Positions 1 to 7,045 of a stretch of DNA of 25,258 nt are shown here, piece after piece. The DNA is from a virus. The first letter of the stretch is position 1; every line of letters starts with the position of its first letter. The notes beneath the pieces were generated by a model. It did no database searches. It was not told the origin of the DNA and saw only the letters and a list, made by a program, of their open reading frames with translations. The stretch spans positions 1-25,258 of IMG/VR virus record IMGVR_UViG_3300028283_000333, one strand, 5' to 3'. The position numbers and the translations under genes were made by a program.

Positions 1-446
1 TAACAGTGGCACAGGTGGCTGCAACTGGTAGCGTACTTGGTGGGATTAAAGTTGGTGCGGGCTTGACAATTAACAGTGGAGTTTTGAGTGCAGGAGTTGC
101 CACATTCACCAGAGTCAACCACACCCAAGCCGTGAGTCCTGTCACCATGACCGGCGCTGACTGCTCTGGATTTAATGTATATACAAACACCGGAGCAACC
201 ACCGAAGTTGTAATGATTCTCCCTGCCGGTGCGGACGGATACCGAGTTCCTGCTATTATCACCGCCGCGTACGATTACACTTTTATCGCAAACGGAAGTG
301 AGACAATCCGGTATCTATCAACAGTAAGCAAAGCCGGTGGGAGCATTAAATCAGCGTCGATAGGAGATGAGCTGCAATTGGATTGGAACGGTACGCAGTG
401 GGTGGCGAGTGTTTTGGGTACATCATGGCAATTAGAGACATCATAA
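1..446 (+). CDS. Tail fibre-type protein, C-terminal part (5' end outside window)
   Basis: The frame is open from base 3 with no stop before position 446, so this is probably the end of a longer gene cut by the window edge. A GTG at position 6 is available but has no visible ribosome site. The visible ~147 residues begin with Gly/Val-rich text (SVLGGIKVGAGLTINSGVLS), which resembles the repeated stalk and hinge segments of phage tail fibres. They continue with a beta-rich tail containing ADGYRVPAI and DWNGTQWVASV. The gene ends 9 bp before the variable tail protein at 456, so both probably belong to the same tail operon. The role as a receptor-contacting or base-plate fibre is inferred from composition and position; no catalytic motif is visible. 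Confidence 0.6.
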   Translation, partial: TVAQVAATGSVLGGIKVGAGLTINSGVLSAGVATFTRVNHTQAVSPVTMTGADCSGFNVYTNTGATTEVVMILPAGADGYRVPAIITAAYDYTFIANGSETIRYLSTVSKAGGSIKSASIGDELQLDWNGTQWVASVLGTSWQLETS

Positions 447-455
447 GGAGTAAAT

Positions 456-2045
456 ATGGCTTTTACAAGTATAAATTCGGAGAAAGCACCAAATATACTG
501 TCTGGCTACACATCAGGAGCCGGAACGGTAGCCTCATCTGATTCGGTTCTCCAAGCTATCCAAAAGTTAAATGGTAACTTTGACGTTGGTCGTCTCTCAC
601 TCACTTATGGAGTCAAGTGGGTTACTGCTAACAGCTCCCCGATACTAACAAAAGGGATTGTAATCTGTGGGGGATTTTGGGTTGAGACTGGATACATATC
701 ATTACCAGTGCAGGAGCAGATGAAACGCTGCGTGCTGAACACCAGCAGTGTCAAAATTTATGACCTTGACCCTGCCGATTCTATCAACAAACTCAACGTA
801 GCACCTACAATCACTGGTACAGCTACGTCAACGACAACAAACAAGTTAATAGCAAGCGCTGAGACATTTGCAACGAAAGGTGTGGTGGCGGGCCAGTGGG
901 TGAAAAATGTTACAACTGGAAAAAGGTCGATGATAACCGCCGTTGACAGCAACACTGCACTATCCGTCAATGATAACATTTTCGTTTCAGGGGATGCGTA
1001 TTCAGTTGGAACCGCTAACCCAAAAGTCGATGGCGCAGTATTCACCGAAGTCCCTGCTTTCCACTATGTTTGGACTGAGGACGGAACAAACACTTACATT
1101 ATAATCAGTCAGTCACCATTTGTTTTTCGAAAACCATCTGCTGGCACACTGGTTGAAAGTGTGGTTCACCCTTGGTTTAACGAAGGCGGTGTTTATTCTA
1201 CAAATAAATACTTCTCGGCGTTTGAATCAATCTGGTATGACACATCCGCCTCTGCATATTTAAGCCACGATGGAGCGACTATCTGTGCATCAGATGATAA
1301 GGCTGTATCGCTCCCTGGATACACGCCATTAACTTGTCAATATCGTGGCACTACCAACCCGAATTATAGGACGCTTCATACCAATTTCGGAGCCAATTTT
1401 CACAGCAATGGGTTTTATGCTTACGAGGCGATCTGGATTTTAATGACGACTGAGTTCGCGTCCCTGGACGGTCAAACATATCTCCCTGGGTTCACGGCAG
1501 CAAGTGGGTGGTCATATGCCTATTGCAGAAAAACAGGCCGGACGATGGGGCTTGGAAATGCCAGTGGTAGTGTAGTTGTTGATTTAGCCGGGTTGGACTC
1601 TGTTTTATCCGGGATTTTGACAGCCGGTCTATATGTTGCCAATTCCTACCGTGGGATCGAGAATATTTATGGGCATATCTGGAAATGGGTTGATGGGATA
1701 AATATCAATTGGGGCAGTACCGGACAGGTATATTTATCTAACACTCCAGCGCAATGGGCAGAAGACACAGCTACAAATTACGGAAGTAGTGTTGCACTAC
1801 CAGCGTCAGATGGATATATATCAGCGTTATTTCCTGGCAGATTGCTACCAAAATTAGTTGCAGGAAGTTCATCTACATATCTCTGTGATTATTTTTACCA
1901 ACCTGGCGCGTCGGCGGGTTGGCGGGGTTTGCTTTCGGGCAGCGATCTGCCTGCTGGCGTGCGTGCGGGTCCCGCGTATCTGCGTGCGCATAGTTCGGGG
2001 TCCGGGTATCGCAATGCGAATTTCGGCGGGCGGGCTGCTGCTTAG
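456..2045 (+). CDS. DGR variable protein: tail fibre/adhesin with C-type-lectin-like C-terminus
   Basis: This 529-residue protein starts at ATG after an AAGGAG site. The N-terminus (SDSVLQAIQKLNGN, about 28-41) is typical of phage tail-fibre attachment segments. Residues ~110-190 look like a beta-sandwich spacer. From ~300 the text resembles the formylglycine-generating-enzyme/C-type-lectin fold used by DGR targets (GLGNASG, YRGIENIYGHIWKWVDGI). The last 46 residues (484-529) are encoded by the variable repeat. Compared with the template translation, 18 of those 46 residues differ, including nine template Asn codons (AAY) now encoding Asp, Pro, Ala, Arg, Tyr, His or Ser. The stop TAG overlaps the last repeat base, so the diversified surface is the extreme C-terminus. 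By analogy with Mtd of phage BPP-1 it should be the receptor-binding tip; that role is inferred. Confidence 0.9.
   Translation: MAFTSINSEKAPNILSGYTSGAGTVASSDSVLQAIQKLNGNFDVGRLSLTYGVKWVTANSSPILTKGIVICGGFWVETGYISLPVQEQMKRCVLNTSSVKIYDLDPADSINKLNVAPTITGTATSTTTNKLIASAETFATKGVVAGQWVKNVTTGKRSMITAVDSNTALSVNDNIFVSGDAYSVGTANPKVDGAVFTEVPAFHYVWTEDGTNTYIIISQSPFVFRKPSAGTLVESVVHPWFNEGGVYSTNKYFSAFESIWYDTSASAYLSHDGATICASDDKAVSLPGYTPLTCQYRGTTNPNYRTLHTNFGANFHSNGFYAYEAIWILMTTEFASLDGQTYLPGFTAASGWSYAYCRKTGRTMGLGNASGSVVVDLAGLDSVLSGILTAGLYVANSYRGIENIYGHIWKWVDGININWGSTGQVYLSNTPAQWAEDTATNYGSSVALPASDGYISALFPGRLLPKLVAGSSSTYLCDYFYQPGASAGWRGLLSGSDLPAGVRAGPAYLRAHSSGSGYRNANFGGRAAA
1904..2043 (+). repeat. DGR variable repeat (VR)
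   Basis: This 140-bp stretch aligns without gaps to the template repeat 194 bp downstream. There are 26 mismatches and all 26 fall on TR adenines (14 A to G, 8 A to C, 4 A to T); all 104 non-adenine TR positions are identical. Ten of 36 TR adenines are unchanged. The last seven bases (GCTGCTT) are identical in both copies and divergence starts immediately after, so an initiation-of-mutagenic-homing site, if present, is short. Confidence 0.96.
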
Positions 2046-2073
2046 AACCAGTAGATACATTATAAATATGATT

Positions 2074-2272
2074 TAGGGTTGATGTTGCGATGCTGTGTGG
2101 CGCGTCGGCGGGTTGGCAGAGTTTGATTTCAGGCAGCAATCTGAATAATGGCGTGAATGCAGGTCCCACGAATCTGAATGCGAATAATTCAGAGTCCGGG
2201 AATCGCAATGCGAATATCGGCAGGCAGGAAGCTGCTTTAAAAATTATAACTGTCAACACAACATCAACCTTG
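2074..2272 (+). ncRNA. Putative TR RNA domain closed by inverted repeat
   Basis: GGTTGATGTTG (2077-2087) and its exact complement CAACATCAACC (2259-2269) flank the template repeat. Adding flanking G-U and A-U pairs gives up to 14 pairs (2074-2087 with 2259-2272). In RNA this would close the whole TR into one domain of about 200 nt. A second small hairpin (TTGCC, loop tctc, GGCAA; 2270-2283) overlaps its 3' edge. DGRs are known to need structured sequence around TR; that this stem is that element is inference. Confidence 0.55.
2098..2237 (+). repeat. DGR template repeat (TR)
   Basis: This is the donor copy for mutagenic retrohoming and lies between the variable gene and the reverse transcriptase. 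It keeps the reading frame of the VR (GASAGWQSLISGSNL when translated), with AAT/AAC codons at the diversified positions; these can change to many residues without producing stops. It overlaps an 89-codon open frame at 2090-2359, which I take as a by-product of the repeat rather than a gene. Confidence 0.96.
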
Positions 2273-2362
2273 CCTCTCGGCAAAACAGGCTTATTTGGTT
2301 CATGCGGATTAGTACGGAGTCCGAACGTTCGCGACCATAAGCAGCAGTGGATTAAATAGAAA

Positions 2363-3400
2363 ATGAAACGACACAACGGAATATACACAGGCATTTACGC
2401 AATGCCAAACATTAGGTTAGCGCACACAAACGCAAGAAGAGGCAAAGGCCATTATTCAGAGGTTAAAATGGTAGATGCCGATCCAGAAAAATATTTCCAA
2501 GAAATCCATGAATTGTTAAAAAATAAGTCATTTATCAATTCACCGTATGAAATATTTTCACGGAACGAAACGGGGAAAACCCGAGAGATTTATAAACTCC
2601 CGTATTACCCGGATCGCATTATCCATCATTGCATCATGCAGATATTAGAGCCTATTTGGATGAACGTATTTATCAGAGATACCTACGCTTCGATGAAAAA
2701 CAGGGGTATTCATGACGGTGTTCGCCGGATGAAAACGTTTTTGAAAGATACTCATGGAACGGAATATTGTCTCAAGATGGATGTCCGAAAATTCTATCCA
2801 TCCATCGACCATGACATTTTAAAGGCGGTTATCCGGCGCAAAATTAAATGCAAGGACACGTTGTGGTTACTGGATGTTATCATAGACAGCGCTCCGGGTG
2901 TTCCAATCGGGAATTATCTCAGTCAATATATGGCCAACCTTTATTTGGCATATTTTGATCACTGGGTCAAAAGCGAATTGGGCATTAAATATTATTCCCG
3001 GTACTGTGACGATATTGTGGTACTCCATCATGACAAGTCGTTTCTGAGACGTGCATTTTACAAAATGCAGGAATATCTACACAATAATCTCAACCTGGAT
3101 ATAAAATCAAACTGGCAGATATTTCCAACGTCAGTCCGAGGCATAGATTTTCTTGGATATAGATTTTTTGGACACAAAACGATTATTCGCAAATCAATTG
3201 TGAAAGAGTTTCTCAAGAAAATAGACAAATTAAAGCCGAAGAATGTATCCCCAGGTGATGTCAATTCCACTATGAGTTATTATGGTTGGTTTGTGCATGG
3301 TAATGCTAATGGTTTGTGGCTAAAGAAAATAACCACAGATGTTAAATTGATGCTAATTGGCGCATGTCGATACAGTATCCCAAAACCAATAAGGATATAA
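2363..3400 (+). CDS. DGR reverse transcriptase
   Basis: This 345-residue protein has the full RT core. The catalytic-strand motif MDVRKFYPSID lies at 139-149, IGNYLSQ at 182-188, the active-site YCDD at 214-217, and the following GIDFLGYRF block at 260-268. The [V/I]GxxxSQ form of motif 4, in place of QGxxxSP, is a hallmark of the DGR clade. The protein copies the TR RNA with adenine-specific errors, and the cDNA replaces the VR. The ATG at 2363 has only a weak upstream site (AAATAGAAA), so expression may be low or depend on upstream transcription. It sits 126 bp after the TR, in the same orientation as the target gene. No Avd-type four-helix protein is encoded between target and RT. Confidence 0.96.
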   Translation: MKRHNGIYTGIYAMPNIRLAHTNARRGKGHYSEVKMVDADPEKYFQEIHELLKNKSFINSPYEIFSRNETGKTREIYKLPYYPDRIIHHCIMQILEPIWMNVFIRDTYASMKNRGIHDGVRRMKTFLKDTHGTEYCLKMDVRKFYPSIDHDILKAVIRRKIKCKDTLWLLDVIIDSAPGVPIGNYLSQYMANLYLAYFDHWVKSELGIKYYSRYCDDIVVLHHDKSFLRRAFYKMQEYLHNNLNLDIKSNWQIFPTSVRGIDFLGYRFFGHKTIIRKSIVKEFLKKIDKLKPKNVSPGDVNSTMSYYGWFVHGNANGLWLKKITTDVKLMLIGACRYSIPKPIRI

Positions 3401-3403
3401 AAA

Positions 3404-3820
3404 ATGATCTCACATAGCAATAACTACCCCATTGTAACCCAATACGATGATAGTCACATCGCCGTGCCTTTTGGCATTGTGGCTGTCGAGACAGGTGATC
3501 CTCCACAACCAGGATACGAATACAACCTGATTATTGTGCCTTCATCAGACATGATGAGCCAGTGCGCTTACATCAACTCAGTACAGTCAGTGCTTGATGT
3601 CACCGCACAAACCAGAGGATATGACGGCATCTTATCTGCTTGCACCTATGCCACATCCAACAATGTAACATTTGCAGCAGAGGGGCAGGCATGTGTTTCT
3701 TGGCGTGATGCAGTGTGGTCTAAATGCTACGAAATCCTGGCGGAGATACAATCAGGGATAAGACAGCCTCCAACAATCACAGAGCTGTTAAGCGAAATCC
3801 CTGTAGTAACATGGCCATAA
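3404..3820 (+). CDS. Phage tail-associated protein of unknown function
   Basis: This 138-residue protein starts at ATG after AAGGA. The second half carries a recognisable phage pattern: TRGYDGILSACTYATS, then FAAEGQACVSWRDAVW, then PPTITELLSEIP near the end. Proteins of this layout are common next to tail fibres and resemble DUF4376-type fibre or chaperone accessory proteins. It follows the reverse transcriptase by 3 bp, and its stop overlaps the ATG of the next gene by 10 bp, so the genes are probably co-translated. It does not look like Avd, being neither highly basic nor a four-helix bundle. The function is unknown; a role in fibre assembly is the most plausible guess. Confidence 0.75.
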   Translation: MISHSNNYPIVTQYDDSHIAVPFGIVAVETGDPPQPGYEYNLIIVPSSDMMSQCAYINSVQSVLDVTAQTRGYDGILSACTYATSNNVTFAAEGQACVSWRDAVWSKCYEILAEIQSGIRQPPTITELLSEIPVVTWP

Positions 3821-4137
3821 AACGTTTTGCTGAGTTTTCCGATGAACCAATTGGACTGGACGGAGATAAAATCCAACTGGACAGAGTATTGAATTCTGAA
3901 ATCTTAATAACCGGATACCGAATATTAACGAGCAAATATCCGGACAAGAACAAATCAGGAAAAGCATTGCAATTACAGTTCAAAATTTTAAAACATGGAA
4001 CAGATGACAATGACATCAGGCCGAATGTGCTATTTACAGGGTCAGATGTTTTAATAGACCAGATCACTAAATATTCTGAACATATCCCGTTTTATGCTCA
4101 GATCATTAAAATCAATAGGTATTATTCATTTAGGTAA
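3811..4137 (+). CDS. Small conserved-looking protein, possible DGR accessory factor
   Basis: This 108-residue protein begins at the ATG that overlaps the preceding stop (MAIKRFAEFSDE); a longer frame from 3724 would lie inside the upstream gene. The body alternates short hydrophobic strands with basic patches: ILITGYRILTSKYPDKN, then LQLQFKIL, then VLFTGSDVLIDQI, ending in IPFYAQIIKINRYYSF. This looks like a small beta-barrel (OB-like) nucleic-acid-binding fold, but I cannot name the family with certainty. It lies two genes after the reverse transcriptase in a cassette with no avd gene, which makes it a candidate accessory protein. That role is inference from position and fold impression only. 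Confidence 0.7.
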   Translation: MAIKRFAEFSDEPIGLDGDKIQLDRVLNSEILITGYRILTSKYPDKNKSGKALQLQFKILKHGTDDNDIRPNVLFTGSDVLIDQITKYSEHIPFYAQIIKINRYYSFR

Positions 4138-4143
4138 TAATCA

Positions 4144-4368
4144 ATGCAGGATAATAGATGTACAGGATTTCCAAACGGAAACTGGCTTGAGTGCTGCCAG
4201 TCGCATGACTACTCTGTTGCTGATGCTGAGTGTCAAAAGTCTTCTCCCATGCGTCTGAAAGCCGATCAAGAACTCAGACGGTGTGTATCTGCAAAGGGAC
4301 ATCCTTGTATAGCGTTACTGATGTATGCTGCTATCCGTGTTTATGTAAACATCAAGGGAGGCTTTTGA
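4144..4368 (+). CDS. Phospholipase A2-like small protein
   Basis: This 74-residue cysteine-rich protein contains CTGFPNGNWLECCQSHDYS. The CCxxHD core matches the active-site helix of secreted phospholipase A2, where His is catalytic and Asp/Cys positions are conserved. A second conserved-looking segment (LRRCVSAKGHPCIALLMYAAIR) follows. The usual upstream calcium loop is short or absent, and the protein is at the small end of the family. It sits between tail genes and lysis genes. Possible roles are damage to the membrane during entry or exit; neither can be decided here. Start ATG 4144 has a weak ribosome site. Confidence 0.6.
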   Translation: MQDNRCTGFPNGNWLECCQSHDYSVADAECQKSSPMRLKADQELRRCVSAKGHPCIALLMYAAIRVYVNIKGGF

Positions 4369-4369
4369 A

Positions 4370-4723
4370 TTGAAATTAGAAAGACTTAGAGAAATGCTTA
4401 AAACACAGAATCCTTTCATTTTTGAGGGTGAATGTATGGATTGTCGATCATCAGTGATTGTCACTGCAACTCAGGACGATGAAGATACCATTATAGTTGG
4501 TGGCGCAGTATTTCAGCCACCGGCAGACTGGCATTCGCAGACTGAATATCTGATGAAGTGCGACGGCTGCTATGAAAAGTCTCCGGTGTTTAACCCAAAA
4601 ACCGAGATTTATAGTAGAATTGTCGGGTACTTACGGCCAGTAGAGAACTGGCATGTTAGCAAAAAAGCTGAATGGAAAAGCAGGAAAACCTTTGCAGTCG
4701 AATCTATGAACGTCTATCCATAA
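4370..4723 (+). CDS. Zinc protein resembling the C-terminus of anaerobic ribonucleotide reductase (NrdD)
   Basis: The start is TTG at 4370, eight bases after GGGAGG. The 117-residue product has two CxxC pairs (C22/C25 and C64/C67) that could hold one zinc ion. Residues ~80-108 read IYSRIVGYLRPVENW then WKSRKTF. This closely recalls the C-terminal end of class III ribonucleotide reductase, where a similar YSRxxGYxRPVxxWN segment follows the zinc site and precedes the glycyl-radical loop. The glycyl-radical motif itself and the whole catalytic barrel are missing, so it cannot be a reductase. It may be a captured domain or an independent small protein that shares the module. Function unknown. 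Confidence 0.6.
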   Translation: MKLERLREMLKTQNPFIFEGECMDCRSSVIVTATQDDEDTIIVGGAVFQPPADWHSQTEYLMKCDGCYEKSPVFNPKTEIYSRIVGYLRPVENWHVSKKAEWKSRKTFAVESMNVYP

Positions 4724-4735
4724 GGAAAAAACCTA

Positions 4736-5290
4736 ATGAACATCTTCGACCACATTGATATTCTAATCCCGTTAATCACATTTTCATTTGCCTTTGGTGG
4801 CGCTGCATTTGTATTCAAAAATAATATCCGAGTTCTCGACGAACTCCGGAAAGTCATTGAAAAACTTGAAGCGAAAGTCGAGAGCATGGAAAGTTACTAT
4901 ATCAAGGACATGAAGCATGTCATGACAAAATCAATGTGCGAAGAAGAAACAGCACACTGTACTAAAAGCAGAGATAAAGTCCGTGATTCATTAGAAAAGA
5001 AAATTGATTCGCTACAAGCATCGCTTAATACTCAGGATTATAAACGACATGAAACTAACAACAAAACGCACGCATATTGGCTTGAAATCCATGAGAAACT
5101 CGCTACAATTATGGCTAACCAAGAATCAAATAAAACTATGTTCAGTATTCATGATTTGGTTTTACGAGAACGATCGGATCATACAGAAAGAATTAATGAG
5201 TTGGAAAAGGCATTTAAATTACGAGTAAACAGTGCAATAGTTTCTATGCCGTTTGGTAGGCGTGCATCAGATCAAAAGGAAGAGGCATGA
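4736..5290 (+). CDS. Membrane-anchored coiled-coil protein
   Basis: This 184-residue protein starts at ATG after AAGGA. One hydrophobic segment near the N-terminus (about 8-28, ILIPLITFSFAFGGAAFVF) would anchor it in the inner membrane. It is followed by a long charged helical region (VIEKLEAKVESMESYY, then repeated K/E/D heptad-like text) predicted to be coiled coil. The architecture fits a phage inner-membrane protein of the lysis or superinfection type, but there is no lipobox partner that would prove a spanin pair. Its stop is 1 bp from the next ATG. Confidence 0.7.
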   Translation: MNIFDHIDILIPLITFSFAFGGAAFVFKNNIRVLDELRKVIEKLEAKVESMESYYIKDMKHVMTKSMCEEETAHCTKSRDKVRDSLEKKIDSLQASLNTQDYKRHETNNKTHAYWLEIHEKLATIMANQESNKTMFSIHDLVLRERSDHTERINELEKAFKLRVNSAIVSMPFGRRASDQKEEA

Positions 5291-5291
5291 T

Positions 5292-5516
5292 ATGTTAGAT
5301 GCATCGTCTCTTCATGAAACCGCTCGCAAGGTACTTTCTGACGAATTCATAAGTTCCCAACTAATAGCTAAACAACTCAAACTTGCAGCTTCGGAAATCG
5401 AATCTCTCAGGGAATTGTGTAATTGGCTGGTGGACAGCGGATACAATACAAAACAGCATGAACACTTTATCCTTGAAAGAAATAGATTGTTGACAAAAGG
5501 TAAATTATATGATTGA
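5292..5516 (+). CDS. Small helical phage protein, unknown
   Basis: This 74-residue protein starts at the ATG preceded by AAGGAAGAGG; a longer version from 5253 would overlap the gene before it. The sequence is largely helical and charged (LAASEIESLRELCNWLVDSGYN), with no recognised motif. It overlaps the following hydrolase gene by 8 bp, suggesting co-translation in the lysis and late operon. Confidence 0.6.
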   Translation: MLDASSLHETARKVLSDEFISSQLIAKQLKLAASEIESLRELCNWLVDSGYNTKQHEHFILERNRLLTKGKLYD

Positions 5517-5946
5517 TTTTGAAATATTGACACACGAAGCAACGGACAAGGTTTTTCTTGCTCTGGTTGTCTGGCGTGAGGCACGCGGGGAATCATACGA
5601 AGGAAAGGTGGCGGTGGCGTCAAGTATCATGAACCGTGTGGCCAGACCATCATGGTGGGGTAATGACTTGCTTTCGGTTGTCTTCAAGAAATGGCAGTAT
5701 TCATCTATGACAGATCCGAAGGATAAACAACTTACGACTTGGCCACGAAAAACCGCAGTTGATTGGCTTGAGTGTTTACTGGTTGCAAGCAATGCGGTTG
5801 ATGGGATAGTGGAAAACCCGGTTCCGGGCGCGGATGGGTATTACGACATATCCATATCTCCGCCGAAATGGGCAACGGCTGAGACGTTTGTTAAGCAGAT
5901 AGGGAAACTGAGATTTCATAATTTGGATCGGGATGTTGAAAAATGA
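5509..5946 (+). CDS. Cell wall hydrolase, SleB (Hydrolase_2) family
   Basis: This 145-residue protein carries the family signature: WREARGESYEGKVAVASSIMNRV at about 22-44, with E24 in the place of the catalytic glutamate, WQYSSMTD near 64, and ADGYYDISISPPKWA followed by FVKQIGKLRFH near the end. The family cleaves peptidoglycan glycan strands (SleB, CwlJ and phage relatives). No signal peptide is visible, so export would need a holin, or the protein acts from the virion. It could be an endolysin beside the transglycosylase at 8070. Its stop overlaps the next ATG (ATGA). Confidence 0.88.
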   Translation: MIDFEILTHEATDKVFLALVVWREARGESYEGKVAVASSIMNRVARPSWWGNDLLSVVFKKWQYSSMTDPKDKQLTTWPRKTAVDWLECLLVASNAVDGIVENPVPGADGYYDISISPPKWATAETFVKQIGKLRFHNLDRDVEK

Positions 5947-6158
5947 TACTGAAGCCAATTAAAACGAATGATACTTGCGTGGAATATTTTGAAGATAACT
6001 CGACCTGTCCATATGAATTGTCGTATCCCATAGGATACTATACGACAAGTTACCCTTCTGTTGAGACATGTGAACAGCCTGTCAGACGTAGATATGTTAA
6101 TACAAGTTATCCTGATAGTGTCGTTAAATTGCGACTATCTCCGAGGGAAATGAGATGA
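5943..6158 (+). CDS. Small cysteine/tyrosine-rich protein with duplicated C-terminal module
   Basis: This 71-residue protein starts inside the stop of the hydrolase gene (ATGA overlap). The middle is rich in Tyr, Ser, Pro and Cys (DNSTCPYELSYPIGYYTTSY). The last ~25 residues (RRRYVNTSY, then VVKLRLSPREM) recur at the end of the protein at 6534-6836. The shared DNA block is about 40 bp (6120-6159 and 6798-6837). Function unknown. Confidence 0.55.
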   Translation: MILKPIKTNDTCVEYFEDNSTCPYELSYPIGYYTTSYPSVETCEQPVRRRYVNTSYPDSVVKLRLSPREMR

Positions 6159-6176
6159 TATTTGGATTGGTAAAGT

Positions 6177-6368
6177 ATGCCCCGCTATGAAATAACATCA
6201 GGAATAGATTCTTTTTCTTACAAGCATAACGAGGATGCTGTTACGATAAGCATAAATCCTGATAATAGTTATTACACTTATTCGCGGGCGTTTGTTAAAG
6301 TCGAAGAGTTTAAGTTTGTTGAAAAGAAGTCAAAGCCACATCATATACGGAAACTAAAGGGATGGTAA
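6177..6368 (+). CDS. Hypothetical phage protein
   Basis: This 63-residue protein starts at ATG 6177, with GGATTGGTAAAG just upstream. It is rich in Tyr, Ser and Lys with a basic tail (KKSKPHHIRKLKGW). There are no membrane segments or cysteines and I recognise no family. It is tightly packed between two small genes of the same strand. Confidence 0.5.
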   Translation: MPRYEITSGIDSFSYKHNEDAVTISINPDNSYYTYSRAFVKVEEFKFVEKKSKPHHIRKLKGW

Positions 6369-6370
6369 AG

Positions 6371-6553
6371 ATGATCACAATTCGAGAAGACATTATTTGT
6401 CCTGTGTCCTGCGGTTCCTGTTGTATAGATTGTGAGAATCTCACAAAAGACGGCTGTGGAATAAAGGACAGAACAAAACGGCCTATGGCTTGTAATGCGT
6501 ATATGTGTGGAGAAGACTCAGAGGAAATATTTTATGGTAAGAATGCTCAATGA
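6371..6553 (+). CDS. Small YkgJ-like cysteine cluster protein
   Basis: This 60-residue protein starts at the second ATG (6371), which has AAAGGG nine bases upstream; the ATG at 6362 is only 1 bp from that site. The cysteine pattern CPVSCGSCCIDCENL, then GCGIKDR, then KRPMACNAYMC fits the YkgJ-type (UPF0153) zinc/iron-chelating cluster domain in a very short form, with about eight cysteines. Such proteins are thought to bind a metal or Fe-S cluster, but the role in a phage is unknown. The next gene starts 20 bp before its stop. Confidence 0.6.
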   Translation: MITIREDIICPVSCGSCCIDCENLTKDGCGIKDRTKRPMACNAYMCGEDSEEIFYGKNAQ

Positions 6554-6836
6554 TTCATCAAATGAAAATTATCCTGCCCTAACGATAAGGATTGCAAGAA
6601 ACATAAAAGATATATATTCCCCAAAGTTTGCAATAAACATTCCTAAAATGCTACAAGAAGAAGCAAATTTAATAGCGAATAAAAACCTTTCAAGAGAAAA
6701 TATATGTACTGTTTCTATAAGAAATGAGATTGATGAAACAACCACTTTGTGGGATCGCCCAAAGAGAAGATTTGTTTCCACAAACCGAACTGAGGGAGTC
6801 GTTAAACTCAGACTATCTCCAAGGGAAATGACATGA
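6534..6836 (+). CDS. Small phage protein sharing the VVKLRLSPREM C-terminus
   Basis: This 100-residue protein starts at the ATG (6534) that has GAGG nine bases upstream, inside the end of the cysteine-cluster gene. The N-terminal three-quarters is a mixed charged sequence unlike its neighbours. The last part (PKRRFVSTNRTEGVVKLRLSPREM) matches the C-terminus of the protein at 5943-6158, in protein and in DNA. This suggests a duplicated terminal segment attached to two different bodies. Function unknown. Confidence 0.5.
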   Translation: MVRMLNDSSNENYPALTIRIARNIKDIYSPKFAINIPKMLQEEANLIANKNLSRENICTVSIRNEIDETTTLWDRPKRRFVSTNRTEGVVKLRLSPREMT

Positions 6837-7045
6837 TGAAACCTGAAATTGTGAGGATTAATATAATGAATACTGAAATTATAAGAATCATCAGAGCAGC
6901 GTTAGATGGGGATAAGAAAACTGTTATTGATTTTGCTCTGCTGCTCGCTAAAAATGCAAAAGGGGTGAATGATTCGTTGTCCAATAGAATTATCAGGGAA
7001 TTGAGCGGAACTCCGACTGAAGATACACTTGAGGAATTTGAATGA
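6833..7045 (+). CDS. Small helical phage protein, unknown
   Basis: This protein has up to 70 residues. ATG 6833 overlaps the preceding stop. An internal ATG at 6866, with GAGG about ten bases upstream, would give 59 residues (MNTEIIRIIRAALDG) and is equally likely. The sequence is helical with an acidic end (TEDTLEEFE). The stop overlaps the next ATG (ATGA). No family recognised. Confidence 0.55.
   Translation: MMKPEIVRINIMNTEIIRIIRAALDGDKKTVIDFALLLAKNAKGVNDSLSNRIIRELSGTPTEDTLEEFE

Noticed and set aside
2036-2076. Cruciform downstream of VR as in Bordetella phage DGR
   Set aside because: No convincing inverted repeat is present directly after the VR; the sequence is AT-rich with only weak pairings.
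2090-2359. 89-codon open frame across the template repeat
   Set aside because: It keeps the VR reading frame because TR is a copy of coding DNA, and the region after TR does not read like protein. It has no good ribosome site.
1858-2394. Overlapping frames around the VR on both strands
   Set aside because: They arise from the GC-rich VR sequence, and their composition is Arg/Pro/Ala-rich out-of-frame text.
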